From F2B08 sp046260445 (GTDB lineage: Bacteria > Actinomycetota > Actinomycetes > Actinomycetales > Dermatophilaceae), in the NCBI GenBank assembly GCA_046260445.1, contig JBHEPF010000158.1, forward strand, positions 1 through 48,321: 48,321 nt of DNA, in the 5' to 3' direction. The position numbers and the translations under genes are program-made. A model generated the notes under the pieces. That model was given only the letters and a program-made list of their open reading frames with translations. It did not search any database and had not been told where the DNA came from. The first letter of the stretch is position 1. The number at the start of each line of letters is the position of its first letter. Below are positions 17,841 to 26,877 of the stretch, piece by piece.

Positions 17841-17847
17841 AGTGCCG

Positions 17848-17853
17848 ACCCTA
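17848..17853 (-). promoter_or_regulatory. Leaderless -10 box (TAGGGT) of the small membrane protein gene
   Basis: TAGGGT ends 7 nt before the GTG at 17840. Confidence 0.5.
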
Positions 17854-17916
17854 TGGACGCCGAGGTCGGCGCGAGGGGTGAAACGGCCGGTGGCGGGGGA
17901 GGCGTTCCGGGCTCCC

Positions 17917-17922
17917 TAGGAT
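17917..17922 (+). promoter_or_regulatory. Leaderless -10 box (TAGGAT) of metG
   Basis: TAGGAT ends 7 nt before the ATG at 17930. A second in-frame ATG at 17921 overlaps the box itself and would lie upstream of the transcript start. Confidence 0.55.
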
Positions 17923-17929
17923 GGGCGGC

Positions 17930-19741
17930 ATGAAGGTCCTCTCCGCTGTCGCCTGGCCGTACGCCAACGGCCCCCGGCACCTTGGCCATATCGCCGGGTT
18001 CGGCGTCCCCTCCGACGTCTTCAGCCGGTACATGCGGATGGCAGGGCACGACGTCCTCATGGTGAGCGGCTCCGACGAGCACGGCACGCCGATCCTGGTG
18101 CTCGCCGACAAGGCCGGGGTGAGCCCGACGGAGTTCGTCGCCAAGAACCACGCGATCATCGCCGGCGAGCTCGCCGACCTCGGATGCACCTACGACCTCT
18201 ACACCCGCACGACGACGGTCAACCACTACGAGGTGGCGCAGGAGCTGTTCCGCCAGGTATGGAAGAACGGCTACATGGTCGAGCGCACCCAGCGGGGCGC
18301 GATCTCGCCGACGACCGGCCGCACCCTTCCGGACCGCTACATCGAGGGCACCTGCCCACTCTGCGGGTACGGCGAGGCGCGCGGCGACCAGTGCGACCAG
18401 TGCGGCAACCAGCTGGAGCCCGAGGACCTCATCGAGCCGCGCAGCAAGATCAACGGCGAGGCACCGGAGTTCGTCGAGACCCAGCACTTCTTCCTCGACC
18501 TGCCCGCGCTCGCGGACGCCCTGCGGGAGTGGCTCGCCGGTCGTGAGGCCTCCGGTACGTGGCGGCCCAACGTCATCAAGTTCAGCCTCAACATCCTCGA
18601 GGACATCAAGCCGCGGGCGATGACGCGCGACATCGACTGGGGCATCCCGGTGCCGCTCGACGGCTGGCGCGACCTGCCCACGAAGCGCCTGTACGTCTGG
18701 TTCGACGCCGTCATCGGCTACCTCTCCGCCTCGATCGAGTGGGCCCGCCGCTCCGGCGACCCCGAGGCGTGGCGGAAGTGGTGGAACCCGGACCACGTGG
18801 AACCAGGTGATCGTGCTGTCTCTTATTACTTCATGGGCAAGGACAACATCACCTTCCACTCCCAGATCTGGCCGGCCGAGCTGCTCGGGTATGCGGGCCG
18901 CGGCGACCGCGGCGGCGTACCAGGGGTCTTCGGTGAGCTCAACCTGCCGACCGAGGTCGTCTCGAGCGAGTTCCTCACCTTCGGCGACCGGCAGTTCTCG
19001 ACGAGCCGCGGGGATGTCATCTATGTCCGCGACGTCCTCGACAAGTACGGCCCGGACGGGATTCGCTACTACATCTGTGCGGCCGGGCCGGAGAGCCAGG
19101 ACTCCGCGTTCACGTGGCGGGACTTCGTGCAGCGCAACAACTCCGAGCTCGTCGCAGGCTGGGGCAACCTCGTCTCCCGCACCGCGGCGATGGTCGCGAA
19201 GAGCTTCGGCGAGATCCCCGCTCCCGGGACACTCGAGCCGGTGGACGAGGAGATCCGGGCCACCGTCACGGCCGCCTTCGGCACCGTGGGTGGGCTGCTC
19301 GAGCGCAACCGCGTCAAGGCCGCCCTCGCCGAGGTCATGCGGGTCGTCGGTGAGGTCAATGCGTATGTGTCCCGCACCGAGCCGTTCAAGCTCAAGGGGG
19401 CGGACCAGCAGGAGCGGCTCGCCACGGTGCTGCACACCCTCACCCAGAGCGTGAGCGACCTCAACACCCTGCTCGCACCATTCCTGCCGCACGCCGCCAA
19501 CCGGGTCCACCTCGCCCTCGGAGGAGCGGGCGAGCTCGTGCCCATGCCGGTGCTCACCGACGTGAGCGGGCTCGACGACGCCGATGCGGACCGGACCTAT
19601 CCGGTCATCACCGGCGACTACTCGACGATGCCGCCCTGGGAGTCGGTCCCGGTGCGCGTGGGCACTCCCGTCGTCAAGCCGGCACCGGTGTTCACCAAGC
19701 TCGACGAGGCCGAGGTGCTGGCGGAGTGGGGCCTGACGTGA
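17930..19741 (+). CDS. metG: Methionyl-tRNA synthetase
   Basis: 603 residues. Class I signature PYANGPRHLGH sits at the N-terminus. The zinc-binding insert CPLCGYGEARGDQCDQCGNQ lies near residue 145. The KMSKS loop appears as RQFSTSRGD near 360, a variant seen in actinobacterial MetG proteins. The C-terminal anticodon-binding helices follow, without an EMAP/Trbp111 extension. It charges initiator and elongator tRNA-Met. Start 17930 (MKVLSAVAWPYANG) is preferred over 17921 because of the -10 spacing. Its stop overlaps the start of tatD in a GTGA, as in the common actinobacterial metG-tatD-rpfB-rsmA order. Confidence 0.96.
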   Translation: MKVLSAVAWPYANGPRHLGHIAGFGVPSDVFSRYMRMAGHDVLMVSGSDEHGTPILVLADKAGVSPTEFVAKNHAIIAGELADLGCTYDLYTRTTTVNHYEVAQELFRQVWKNGYMVERTQRGAISPTTGRTLPDRYIEGTCPLCGYGEARGDQCDQCGNQLEPEDLIEPRSKINGEAPEFVETQHFFLDLPALADALREWLAGREASGTWRPNVIKFSLNILEDIKPRAMTRDIDWGIPVPLDGWRDLPTKRLYVWFDAVIGYLSASIEWARRSGDPEAWRKWWNPDHVEPGDRAVSYYFMGKDNITFHSQIWPAELLGYAGRGDRGGVPGVFGELNLPTEVVSSEFLTFGDRQFSTSRGDVIYVRDVLDKYGPDGIRYYICAAGPESQDSAFTWRDFVQRNNSELVAGWGNLVSRTAAMVAKSFGEIPAPGTLEPVDEEIRATVTAAFGTVGGLLERNRVKAALAEVMRVVGEVNAYVSRTEPFKLKGADQQERLATVLHTLTQSVSDLNTLLAPFLPHAANRVHLALGGAGELVPMPVLTDVSGLDDADADRTYPVITGDYSTMPPWESVPVRVGTPVVKPAPVFTKLDEAEVLAEWGLT

Positions 19742-20574
19742 GTCACGGTCAGCGGCCGAGCGCTCCCGACCCGCTGCCGATCCCCGTCGTCGACAACCAC
19801 ACGCATCTCGACATGGGTCGCGGCGAGGAGCCCCGGCCCGACCTCGGGCAGTCATTGCGTGAGGCGGCCGCGGTGGGTGTCGACCGCGTCGTCCAGATCG
19901 GGTGCGACCTGCCCGGCGCTCGCTACACGATCGAGGCGATCGAGGCATACCCCAGCGTCCTTGGGGGAGTGGCGTTGCACCCCAACGAGGTTCCCAGGCT
20001 GGCAACCACGGGCGAGCTGACCGACGCCTACGACGAGATCGCGCAGCTGGCGGCCCATCCGCGGGTCCGCGTCGTCGGCGAGACCGGTCTCGACTACTAC
20101 CGCACCGGGCCCGAGGGGATCGACGTGCAGCAGGAGTCGTTCCGCTGGCACATCGCCCTGGCGAAGCGGCTCGGCAAGGCCCTGCAGGTCCACGACCGGG
20201 ACGCCCACGCCGACATCCTGCGGGTCCTGCAGGAGGAGGGCGCCCCGGAGCGCACGGTGCTGCACTGCTTCAGCGGGGACCTCGAGATGGCCCGGGTCTG
20301 CGTCGAGCGCGGGTACTACCTCAGCTTCGCCGGCACCGTGACGTTCAAGAACGCCCGCGACCTGCGTAACGCCCTCGCGGTCGTGCCGTTGGAGCAGGTG
20401 CTCGTCGAGACCGACGCGCCGTACCTCACGCCGATGCCGTGGCGCGGCTCGGCCAACGCTCCCTACCTCATCCCGCTCACCGTGCGCCGGATGGCCGATG
20501 TCCTCGGCGTCGCCGTCCCGACCCTCTGCGCGGCGATCAGCGAGAACAGCGAGACGATCTACGGTCCCTGGTGA
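19738..20574 (+). CDS. tatD: TatD-family metal-dependent hydrolase/DNase
   Basis: 278 residues of a TIM-barrel amidohydrolase. Metal ligands and motifs are intact: VVDNHTHLD, VGETGLDYYR, QVHDRDAHADIL, VLHCFSGD and VETDAPYLTPMPWRG. TatD enzymes act as 3'-5' exonucleases/DNases with a possible role in repair of oxidised DNA; some also show D-aminoacyl-tRNA deacylase activity. The GTG at 19738 overlaps the metG stop, typical translational coupling, and is preferred over an earlier in-frame GTG at 19726 inside metG. Confidence 0.93.
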   Translation: MSHGQRPSAPDPLPIPVVDNHTHLDMGRGEEPRPDLGQSLREAAAVGVDRVVQIGCDLPGARYTIEAIEAYPSVLGGVALHPNEVPRLATTGELTDAYDEIAQLAAHPRVRVVGETGLDYYRTGPEGIDVQQESFRWHIALAKRLGKALQVHDRDAHADILRVLQEEGAPERTVLHCFSGDLEMARVCVERGYYLSFAGTVTFKNARDLRNALAVVPLEQVLVETDAPYLTPMPWRGSANAPYLIPLTVRRMADVLGVAVPTLCAAISENSETIYGPW

Positions 20575-20925
20575 GCTGTGGGTGAGACGGGTCACGTCTT
20601 CAGGGTCCGTCGTTATCAAAACTTGACCTTTGGGGCCTCGACAAGGCAACGTAGGTCGCGGACAGCCGGAGGCGTTTCGCCCCGGAGAGTCGGATCGAGT
20701 CGTTCTCGTGTATGAGCCGGGAGCATCTCGAGCCGGGTGCCCCACCCCTGCGGGGCACACCCAGTCCCTGTGAGTCGCGTGTTCAGTGCCGTGCGCGTGA
20801 CGAGCGGGATGTCGGTTCGTGCCAGACCCCAGCGTGCCCCATCGCGTGCTGCCGGTTGCTCGCCGACGCTCTGGGCGCTCACCGGGCCACGCCAGCCGGA
20901 TCGTGCACACATCGGAGAGTCTGTC
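20575..20925 (+). promoter_or_regulatory. 350 bp leader/promoter region of rpfB
   Basis: No gene is visible. It contains an AT-richer patch with a TTGACC hexamer near 20622, a small hairpin around 20666-20685, and a strong hairpin at 20735-20762 (GGGTGCCCC pairing with GGGGCACACCC, one two-base bulge, no T run). The length and structure suggest a 5' untranslated region that controls rpfB. Leaders of actinobacterial rpf genes often hold the c-di-AMP (ydaO) riboswitch, but I do not see its conserved core here. Confidence 0.45.
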
Positions 20926-22089
20926 TTGTTCCTCACCCGCACTCTTGCCTCGCGCAAGCTCGCAGCCGTTGCTGCGACCCTCATCTTCCTCACCACCGCA
21001 GGCGCCGGCGTCGGCTACGCCACGCTCGTCAAGGACGTCACCCTGTCGGTCGACGGCGAGGTCACCGACGTCCGGGGCATGCACTCGACCGTCGGTGACG
21101 TCCTCGCCAGCGAAGGAGTCACGGTCGGCGAGCACGATGTCGTCCAGCCCGATGTGAGCGCGAAGGTCAAGGACGGCCAGCGCGTCATCGTGCGCTACGG
21201 CCGTCAGCTGCGCGTCGACGTCGACGGCACCATGACGACCTACTGGACCACGGCGACGACGCTCGACGCCGCCATCCGCGACCTCGGTCTGCGCCTCGAG
21301 GGCGCCGAGCTCTCCGCCAGCCGCTCGCAGTCCCTCGGCCGCCAAGGACTCTCCCTCGAGGTGACCATGCCGAAGGACGTGAAGGTCACCGCCGACGGCG
21401 AGACGACTGAGCTGACGACCACCGTGAAGACCGTCGGTGACCTGCTTGCCGAGAACGGGATCGAGTTCAGCGCGACCGACACCGTCGAGCCTGCTGCCGA
21501 CACGGCCATCGCGGCCGGCCTCGACATCGTCGTCACGCGGATCACGATCGAGACCTCGACCGAGTCCGTCGCGATCCCCTTCAAGACCACCGAGCGCAAG
21601 GCGGACGACCTGTTCACCGGTGAGAAGAAGACCGAGACCAAGGGCGTCGAGGGCAGCAAGGATGTCACCAAGCGCATCACCACCACGGACGGCAAGGTCA
21701 CCGCGGAAGAGGTCGTCGAGGAGAAGGTGACCAAGGAGCCGACCACGCGCGTCGTGCTCGTCGGCACCAAGTCTCGTCCGGCCCCGGCTCCTGCCCCGAG
21801 CAGCGCTCCCCGCAGCGCGGGCAACACCTCCGGTGCCGGCATCAACCTCGCCAACGAGGCGATGTGGGACCGGATCGCCCAGTGCGAGTCCGGCGGCCGC
21901 TGGAACATCAACACCGGCAACGGCTACTACGGCGGCCTGCAGTTCCTCACCTCGACCTGGCTGTCGAACGGCGGCGGCGACTTCGCCCCTCGCGCCGACC
22001 TGGCGACCCGCGCCGAGCAGATCACCGTGGCCAACCGGCTCTACGCCCGGGCCGGCCTGCAGCCCTGGGGCTGCGCGCACGCTGCCTGA
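20926..22089 (+). CDS. rpfB: Resuscitation-promoting factor RpfB-like, secreted
   Basis: 387 residues. A signal/anchor helix (about 11-33) is followed by three DUF348 repeats (about 38-190, each starting like VTLSVDGE or VKVTADGE), a G5 domain (about 195-275) and a Pro/Ala/Ser linker. The C-terminal lysozyme-like Rpf domain (about 312-387) has MWDRIAQCESGGRWNINTGN with the catalytic Glu, then GYYGGLQF and the closing Cys. Rpf proteins cleave cell-wall glycan and help dormant cells resume growth. The TTG at 20926 is chosen: GGAGAG lies 7 nt upstream and the signal helix starts at once. The frame is open further upstream, but that region is the non-coding leader. Confidence 0.93.
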   Translation: MFLTRTLASRKLAAVAATLIFLTTAGAGVGYATLVKDVTLSVDGEVTDVRGMHSTVGDVLASEGVTVGEHDVVQPDVSAKVKDGQRVIVRYGRQLRVDVDGTMTTYWTTATTLDAAIRDLGLRLEGAELSASRSQSLGRQGLSLEVTMPKDVKVTADGETTELTTTVKTVGDLLAENGIEFSATDTVEPAADTAIAAGLDIVVTRITIETSTESVAIPFKTTERKADDLFTGEKKTETKGVEGSKDVTKRITTTDGKVTAEEVVEEKVTKEPTTRVVLVGTKSRPAPAPAPSSAPRSAGNTSGAGINLANEAMWDRIAQCESGGRWNINTGNGYYGGLQFLTSTWLSNGGGDFAPRADLATRAEQITVANRLYARAGLQPWGCAHAA

Positions 22090-22141
22090 CGCAGCTCCTT
22101 CTCGGCGCACACCGCCGAACAGCATGACGGCCGGCCTGTTC

Positions 22142-22147
22142 TAGGCT
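22142..22147 (+). promoter_or_regulatory. Leaderless -10 box (TAGGCT) of rsmA
   Basis: TAGGCT ends 7 nt before the ATG at 22155. Confidence 0.5.
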
Positions 22148-22154
22148 GGCCGTT

Positions 22155-23009
22155 ATGCTGTCCGCCCGAGAGATCCGAGCGCGGGCCGCAGCCCTCGGGA
22201 TGCGACCGACGAAGCAGTTGGGCCAGAACTTCGTCATCGACCCCAACACGGTGCACCGGATCGTGCGGCTGGCCGAGGTCGGTGCCGACGACGTGGTCGT
22301 CGAGATCGGGCCGGGTCTGGGGTCCTTGACGCTTGCGCTCCTCCCCGAGGTGCAGCGCGTCGTCGCCGTCGAGGTCGATCCCGCCCTCGCCGACGCCCTG
22401 CCGGGCACGGTCGCCGAGCACGCCCCCGCATACGCGGACCGACTCGAGGTGGTCCACGCGGACGCGCTCGCGGTCACCGACCTCCCGGGGCCGGCGCCGA
22501 CGGCGCTCGTCGCCAACCTGCCCTACAACGTCTCCGTCCCGGTCGTTCTTCGCTTCCTCGAGCGGTTCCCCGGCATCCGCACCATGCTTGTCATGGTCCA
22601 GCTGGAGGTCGCGCAGCGTCTCGCGGCCGGTCCGGGATCGAAGATCTACGGCGTGCCGAGTCTCAAAGCCGCCTGGTATGCGCAGGTCCGGCTGGTCGGG
22701 ACCGTCCCGCGGACCGTCTTCTGGCCGGTGCCGAACGTCGACTCCGGTCTGGTCCGTCTCGATCGGCGGGAGCCGCCACGGTCGGACGTGGCTCGCGAGG
22801 ACGTGTTCTCGTGCGTCGATGCCGCATTCGCGCAGCGGCGCAAGATGCTGCGCTCAGCGCTCTCCGGGTGGGCGGGAAGCGCAGCGGCCGCGGAGGCCGC
22901 CCTCGTCGAGGCCGGGATCAGCCCGCAGGAGCGGGGCGAGCAACTGACCATCGCGGACTTCGCCGCCATCGCGCACTCCCGCACCGGCCGGCTCGGGTCG
23001 GACGGCTAG
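22155..23009 (+). CDS. rsmA: 16S rRNA (adenine1518/1519-N6)-dimethyltransferase
   Basis: 284 residues. The Rossmann SAM-binding site EIGPGLGSLT, the N-terminal QLGQNFVIDPN and the catalytic motif IV NLPYNVS are all present. The enzyme dimethylates two adenines in the last 16S hairpin late in 30S assembly (the kasugamycin-sensitivity function). The position after metG-tatD-rpfB is the common actinobacterial arrangement. It is convergent with the L,D-transpeptidase gene, with 32 bp between stops. Confidence 0.95.
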   Translation: MLSAREIRARAAALGMRPTKQLGQNFVIDPNTVHRIVRLAEVGADDVVVEIGPGLGSLTLALLPEVQRVVAVEVDPALADALPGTVAEHAPAYADRLEVVHADALAVTDLPGPAPTALVANLPYNVSVPVVLRFLERFPGIRTMLVMVQLEVAQRLAAGPGSKIYGVPSLKAAWYAQVRLVGTVPRTVFWPVPNVDSGLVRLDRREPPRSDVAREDVFSCVDAAFAQRRKMLRSALSGWAGSAAAAEAALVEAGISPQERGEQLTIADFAAIAHSRTGRLGSDG

Positions 23010-23041
23010 GGCCGTCGGGTCGCATCGGACGCCGACGTCGG

Positions 23042-23917
23042 CTACCGGTAAACGACGACCTTGGTGCCGACCGGAGTGTTGTTGTAGAGCCACTCGGCCC
23101 CGCTCCAGCTGCGCAGGTTGACGCAGCCGTGGCTGCCCCAGTCGCCGACCCAGCCGTCCCGGGCGAAGCTGTCGCTGTAGTGGAACGCCTGGCCTCCGTA
23201 GAAGTACAACGAGAAGGGCATTCGCGCGTTGTAGGTGTAGCTCCACTCGTCGCGGATCTTCCGGGTGATGGAGAAGGTGCCTTCGGCCGTCGAGTAGATA
23301 CGCTCCCGACCGTTGACGTCATAGGCACGGCCACCGAAACGCGCATCCAGCGTCCGGATGATCTGGCCCTTGTTGACGTAGTAGACCTTGCGGTCAATCT
23401 TCGACGCGCAGATGACTACTCCGGAGGTGTAGCACCGGGAATCGAGCTTGCTGGTGCGGGTCAGGGTCACGTTGGGGCTGAGGTAGGGCGTGCCGGCGAC
23501 GGTGACGACCGCGCGGAAGGTGTAGGTGCCTGGGGTGGTGGACCCGTAGGTCAGCGGCACCGCGTAGTAGCCGTTGGCGTCGGTCGTGCCGGTGCCGTTG
23601 TTGGACCAGGAGCCATTGACGAGAGCCTGGACCGTGACCGGAGCGTTGGGTGCCCCGGTGGCGGTTCCCCAGATGTTCGTGACGGCTCCGACGACCTTGG
23701 TACCTGCAGTGGCGGCTGTCACCGTGACCGGTGACGGCGTCGCTGTGGGCTCTTCCGTGGGAGTGGGCTCGGCCGTCACCGTGGAGGTCGCGGTGCCGGT
23801 CAGCTCCGGGACAGGCTCGGCGGCGGCGAGCGCCGCTCCGGCGACAAGGACAGCAGCGACGGACACGGTGACGGTCGCCGTACGGCCGACCCCCCGCATT
23901 GCCCCCCAAAAGCTCAT
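23042..23917 (-). CDS. Secreted L,D-transpeptidase (YkuD domain) with Ig-like N-terminal domain
   Basis: 291 residues. A signal peptide (about 1-33, ending ALAAAEP) is followed by a Thr/Pro/Glu-rich linker (35-65) and a beta-rich repeat domain (70-155, GTTDANGYYAVPL and PGTYTFRAVV, as in bacterial Ig/carboxypeptidase-regulatory folds). The C-terminal YkuD catalytic domain (about 170-291) carries the conserved His in YFYGGQAFHYSDS and the catalytic Cys265 in GSHGCVNLRS. Such enzymes form 3-3 cross-links in peptidoglycan or attach proteins to it. The ATG at 23917 follows AGAAAGAAC, a weak ribosome binding site. It is divergent from ispE. Confidence 0.92.
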   Translation of the reverse strand: MSFWGAMRGVGRTATVTVSVAAVLVAGAALAAAEPVPELTGTATSTVTAEPTPTEEPTATPSPVTVTAATAGTKVVGAVTNIWGTATGAPNAPVTVQALVNGSWSNNGTGTTDANGYYAVPLTYGSTTPGTYTFRAVVTVAGTPYLSPNVTLTRTSKLDSRCYTSGVVICASKIDRKVYYVNKGQIIRTLDARFGGRAYDVNGRERIYSTAEGTFSITRKIRDEWSYTYNARMPFSLYFYGGQAFHYSDSFARDGWVGDWGSHGCVNLRSWSGAEWLYNNTPVGTKVVVYR

Positions 23918-24047
23918 AGTGGTGGTTCTTTCTCGTCAAGGGTCGCGCCGTGCGTGGGCTACCCGCGCCGTGAGCCTAGCGCCGGAGCACCGCCCACGGA
24001 AGCACTTCGGAGAAGATGTAGGCGAACAGACACTCGGGGGGGATGAC

Positions 24048-24053
24048 TAGGGT
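24048..24053 (+). promoter_or_regulatory. Leaderless -10 box (TAGGGT) of ispE
   Basis: TAGGGT ends 6 nt before the ATG at 24060. Confidence 0.55.
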
Positions 24054-24059
24054 GAGGAC

Positions 24060-24995
24060 ATGACCTCGGCGATGCTCACCTCCCCCACGGTGACGGTGCG
24101 CGCGCCGGCCAAGGTCAACCTCGAGCTGCGGGTCGGCCCGCTCCGCGGGGACGGGTTCCATCCTCTGGCGACCGTCTACCAGGCCGTTTCGCTGTTCGAC
24201 GACATCACGGTCCGCGCGAGTGACGAGTGGTGCGTCTCGATCACAGGTGCGCGCGCGCTTGGAGTCCCGGCCGACGAGACCAACCTCGCCGTCCGGGCGG
24301 CGCGGGCGCTCGCCGCGGCCCATGGCATCGAGGAGCCCGTCGAGATCCTCATCGAGAAGGACATCCCGGTCGCCGGTGGGATGGCGGGCGGGTCGGCGGA
24401 CGCCGCAGCGGCACTCGTGGCCTGCGACTGGCTCTGGGGGCTCGGCTCCTCGCGGGAGGAGCTCGCCGAGATCGGCGCGGAGCTCGGCTCGGACATCCCC
24501 TTCCTCGTCCACGGCGGCACCGCGATCGGCACCGGTCGGGGCGAGGTCGTCACTCCCGTCCTCACCCACGGCATCTTCCACTGGGTGTTCGCGGCGGCCG
24601 ACGTCGGGCTGCCCACGCCTGCGGTCTACGCCGAGTTCGACCGGTTGACCGAGCATGAGGACGTGCCCGAGCCCACGGCCTCCACGCAGCTCATGGCCGC
24701 CCTGCGCTCCGGAGACCCGCAGGCCCTGGCCCAGCATCTCGGCAATGACCTGCAGGGGGCCGCGATCTCCCTGCGGCCCGAGCTGGGGGAGCTCCTCGCC
24801 GATGGCCTCTCCTACGGAGCGCTGGGCGGCATCGTGTCCGGATCGGGCCCGACGGTCGCCTTCCTCGCCGCGGACCATGAGCGGGCGATCGACCTCGCCG
24901 TCGCCCTCACCGCCTCCGGCACCGTCACCGACGCGCATCGAGCGACCGGCCCGGTCCACGGCGCGACCCTGCGAGGAGTCCCGCGCGCCGACTGA
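24060..24995 (+). CDS. ispE: 4-diphosphocytidyl-2-C-methyl-D-erythritol kinase
   Basis: 311 residues of the GHMP kinase superfamily. The N-terminal VRAPAKVNLELRVG holds the catalytic Lys region, the phosphate-binding loop is PVAGGMAGGSADAAAAL near residue 105, and LGSDIPFLVHGGTAIGTGRG and GIVSGSGPTVAF follow. It phosphorylates CDP-ME in the non-mevalonate isoprenoid pathway. It sits downstream of rsmA as in many actinobacteria, here separated by the oppositely oriented transpeptidase. The ABC-F gene starts 34 bp after its stop and may be co-transcribed. Confidence 0.95.
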   Translation: MTSAMLTSPTVTVRAPAKVNLELRVGPLRGDGFHPLATVYQAVSLFDDITVRASDEWCVSITGARALGVPADETNLAVRAARALAAAHGIEEPVEILIEKDIPVAGGMAGGSADAAAALVACDWLWGLGSSREELAEIGAELGSDIPFLVHGGTAIGTGRGEVVTPVLTHGIFHWVFAAADVGLPTPAVYAEFDRLTEHEDVPEPTASTQLMAALRSGDPQALAQHLGNDLQGAAISLRPELGELLADGLSYGALGGIVSGSGPTVAFLAADHERAIDLAVALTASGTVTDAHRATGPVHGATLRGVPRAD

Positions 24996-25029
24996 GTCCC
25001 CTCCAGGGTTCACTTGCGCAGTCACCACC

Positions 25030-26877
25030 ATGGCCATCTCCAGTCGCAGCAGTCTCGTCAACGCCGAGCGCGTCTCGGTGAGCTTCGGCCTTGACCCGGT
25101 CCTGCGCGAGGTGTCGCTCGGGGTGGCCGGCGGAGACCGGATCGGCATTGTCGGCCGCAACGGGGGTGGCAAGTCGACCCTCATGTCCGTCATCGCCGGG
25201 ACGACGCCGCCGGACTCGGGCCGGGTGTCTCGGACGGCAGGCGTCACGGTCGGGGCGGTGAGCCAGGACGACGACCTCGACGACGCGCTCTCGGTGCGGG
25301 AGAACGTGTTCGGCGACCGGGCCGAGCACGACTGGGCGGGGGAGTCCCGCATCCGCGATGTCGTCACGGGGCTGCTCGGCCCCCTCGGCGGCGGCGCGGT
25401 GGACCTCGACGCCTCCGTGACGACGATGTCCGGTGGCGAGCGTCGACGGGTCGCGCTGGCCCGTGAGCTCGTCCGGGCACCCGACATCCTCCTCCTCGAC
25501 GAGCCGACCAACCACCTCGACGTCGAAGGCGTCGCCTGGTTGGCCGAGCACCTCGTGACGCAGTATGCGCGGGCGGACTCCGCCATCGTCGTCATCACCC
25601 ACGACCGCTGGTTCCTCGACGCGGTCGCGACACAGACCTGGGAGGTCGTGAACGGCGAGGTGACGCCCTTCGACGGGGGCTATGCCGCATACGTCCTCGC
25701 GAAGGCGGAGCGGGAGCGGATGGCGGGCGTGATCGCCGAACGGCGCTCCAACCTGCTCCGCAAGGAGCTGGCCTGGCTGCGCCGCGGACCCCCGGCGCGG
25801 ACGAGCAAGCCGAAGTTCCGCATCGACGCGGCGAACGCGCTCATCGACGCGGAGCCGCCTGCCCGTGACAATGCCGAGCTGCTGAGGTTCGCCACCGCGC
25901 GCCTCGGCAAGGACGTCGTCGACCTGCACGACGCCAGCGTCGTCGTCCCCACCGAGGACGGGGGCCGGCGCACGCTGCTCGACCGTGTGACGTGGCTGCT
26001 CGCGCCAGGGGAGCGGGTGGGGATCGTCGGGGTCAACGGTGCCGGCAAGTCCACGCTGCTGCGGGTCATCGCCGGCGAGCTGCCCGTCACCTCCGGCAAG
26101 CGCAAGCAGGGCGTGACGGTCTCGATCGGTCACCTCACCCAGGACGTCACCATGCTGGACCGGTTCGCCGACTGGCGGGTGATCGACGCGGTCGAGGACG
26201 TGCGCTCGTTCGTCCGGCTCGGCGCCAAGGAGCTCAGTGCGTCACAGGTCGCGCAGCGGCTCGGCTTCAGCGGTCCCGCTCAGCAGACCCGCGTCGGTGA
26301 CCTCTCCGGCGGGGAGCGCAGGCGGCTCCAGCTGACGCGGATCCTCATGGACGAGCCCAACGTCCTGCTGCTCGACGAGCCGACGAACGACCTCGACATC
26401 GAGACCCTCACCTCGCTCGAGGACGTCCTGGACGGCTGGGCGGGAACCCTGCTCGTCGTCTCCCACGACCGCTACCTGCTCGAACGGGTATGCGACCGGC
26501 AGGTCGCGCTGCTCGGTGACGGCAAGGTGCGGGACCTGCCAGGCGGGGTGGAGGAGTATCTCCGGCTGCGCCGGGAGATGCTCGCCACGACCCCCCCGGT
26601 GGTCACCCGCGCGGGTTCGGCCGCGTCAGGGGGAGCGACACAGCCAGGTTCCGGAGCCGCCCCCGCCGAGCAGCGCGAGGCTCGCAAGGCGATGGCCAGG
26701 GTCGAGCGTCAGCTCTCGCGCCTCGCCGAGCGGGAGACGCGGGTCCACGACGCCATGGCGGAGGCCGCGGCCGACCATGCGCGGGTGCTCGCCCTCAACC
26801 GCGAGCTGCGCGAGATCGTCGACGAGCGCGAGGTGCTGGAGCTGGAGTGGCTCGAGTCGGCGGAGCTGGTCGAGTAG
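25030..26877 (+). CDS. ABC-F family ATPase (translation factor/ribosome protection type)
   Basis: 615 residues with two ABC domains in one chain and no membrane part. Domain 1 has Walker A GRNGGGKST (near 47), signature TMSGGERRRVALAREL and Walker B ILLLDEPTNHLD. Domain 2 has GVNGAGKST, DLSGGERRRLQLTRIL and VLLLDEPTNDLD. A charged linker with KPKFRIDAANALI joins them. A C-terminal coiled coil (about 555-615, rich in Glu/Arg) resembles that of EttA/Uup/ABCF proteins, which act on stalled ribosomes or antibiotic-bound ribosomes. The ATG at 25030 is chosen because the ABC domain starts directly after it; no good ribosome binding site is visible. Its stop directly abuts the convergent MarR gene stop. 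Confidence 0.9.
   Translation: MAISSRSSLVNAERVSVSFGLDPVLREVSLGVAGGDRIGIVGRNGGGKSTLMSVIAGTTPPDSGRVSRTAGVTVGAVSQDDDLDDALSVRENVFGDRAEHDWAGESRIRDVVTGLLGPLGGGAVDLDASVTTMSGGERRRVALARELVRAPDILLLDEPTNHLDVEGVAWLAEHLVTQYARADSAIVVITHDRWFLDAVATQTWEVVNGEVTPFDGGYAAYVLAKAERERMAGVIAERRSNLLRKELAWLRRGPPARTSKPKFRIDAANALIDAEPPARDNAELLRFATARLGKDVVDLHDASVVVPTEDGGRRTLLDRVTWLLAPGERVGIVGVNGAGKSTLLRVIAGELPVTSGKRKQGVTVSIGHLTQDVTMLDRFADWRVIDAVEDVRSFVRLGAKELSASQVAQRLGFSGPAQQTRVGDLSGGERRRLQLTRILMDEPNVLLLDEPTNDLDIETLTSLEDVLDGWAGTLLVVSHDRYLLERVCDRQVALLGDGKVRDLPGGVEEYLRLRREMLATTPPVVTRAGSAASGGATQPGSGAAPAEQREARKAMARVERQLSRLAERETRVHDAMAEAAADHARVLALNRELREIVDEREVLELEWLESAELVE

Noticed and set aside
18983..19015. Loss of the KMSKS motif in metG (reads QFSTSR).
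   Set aside because: The FSTSR form is usual in actinobacterial MetG of this type; the zinc insert and HIGH-like motif are intact.
20575..20925. A c-di-AMP (ydaO) riboswitch before rpfB.
   Set aside because: Expected from the gene's usual regulation, but the conserved core (GGGGGACC-like segment and GGGGUGAAUC-like partner) is not visible on the sense strand.
23032..23043. GCCGACGTCGGC palindrome between rsmA and the transpeptidase gene as a terminator.
   Set aside because: It has no loop and no T run; such short GC palindromes are common by chance in this composition.
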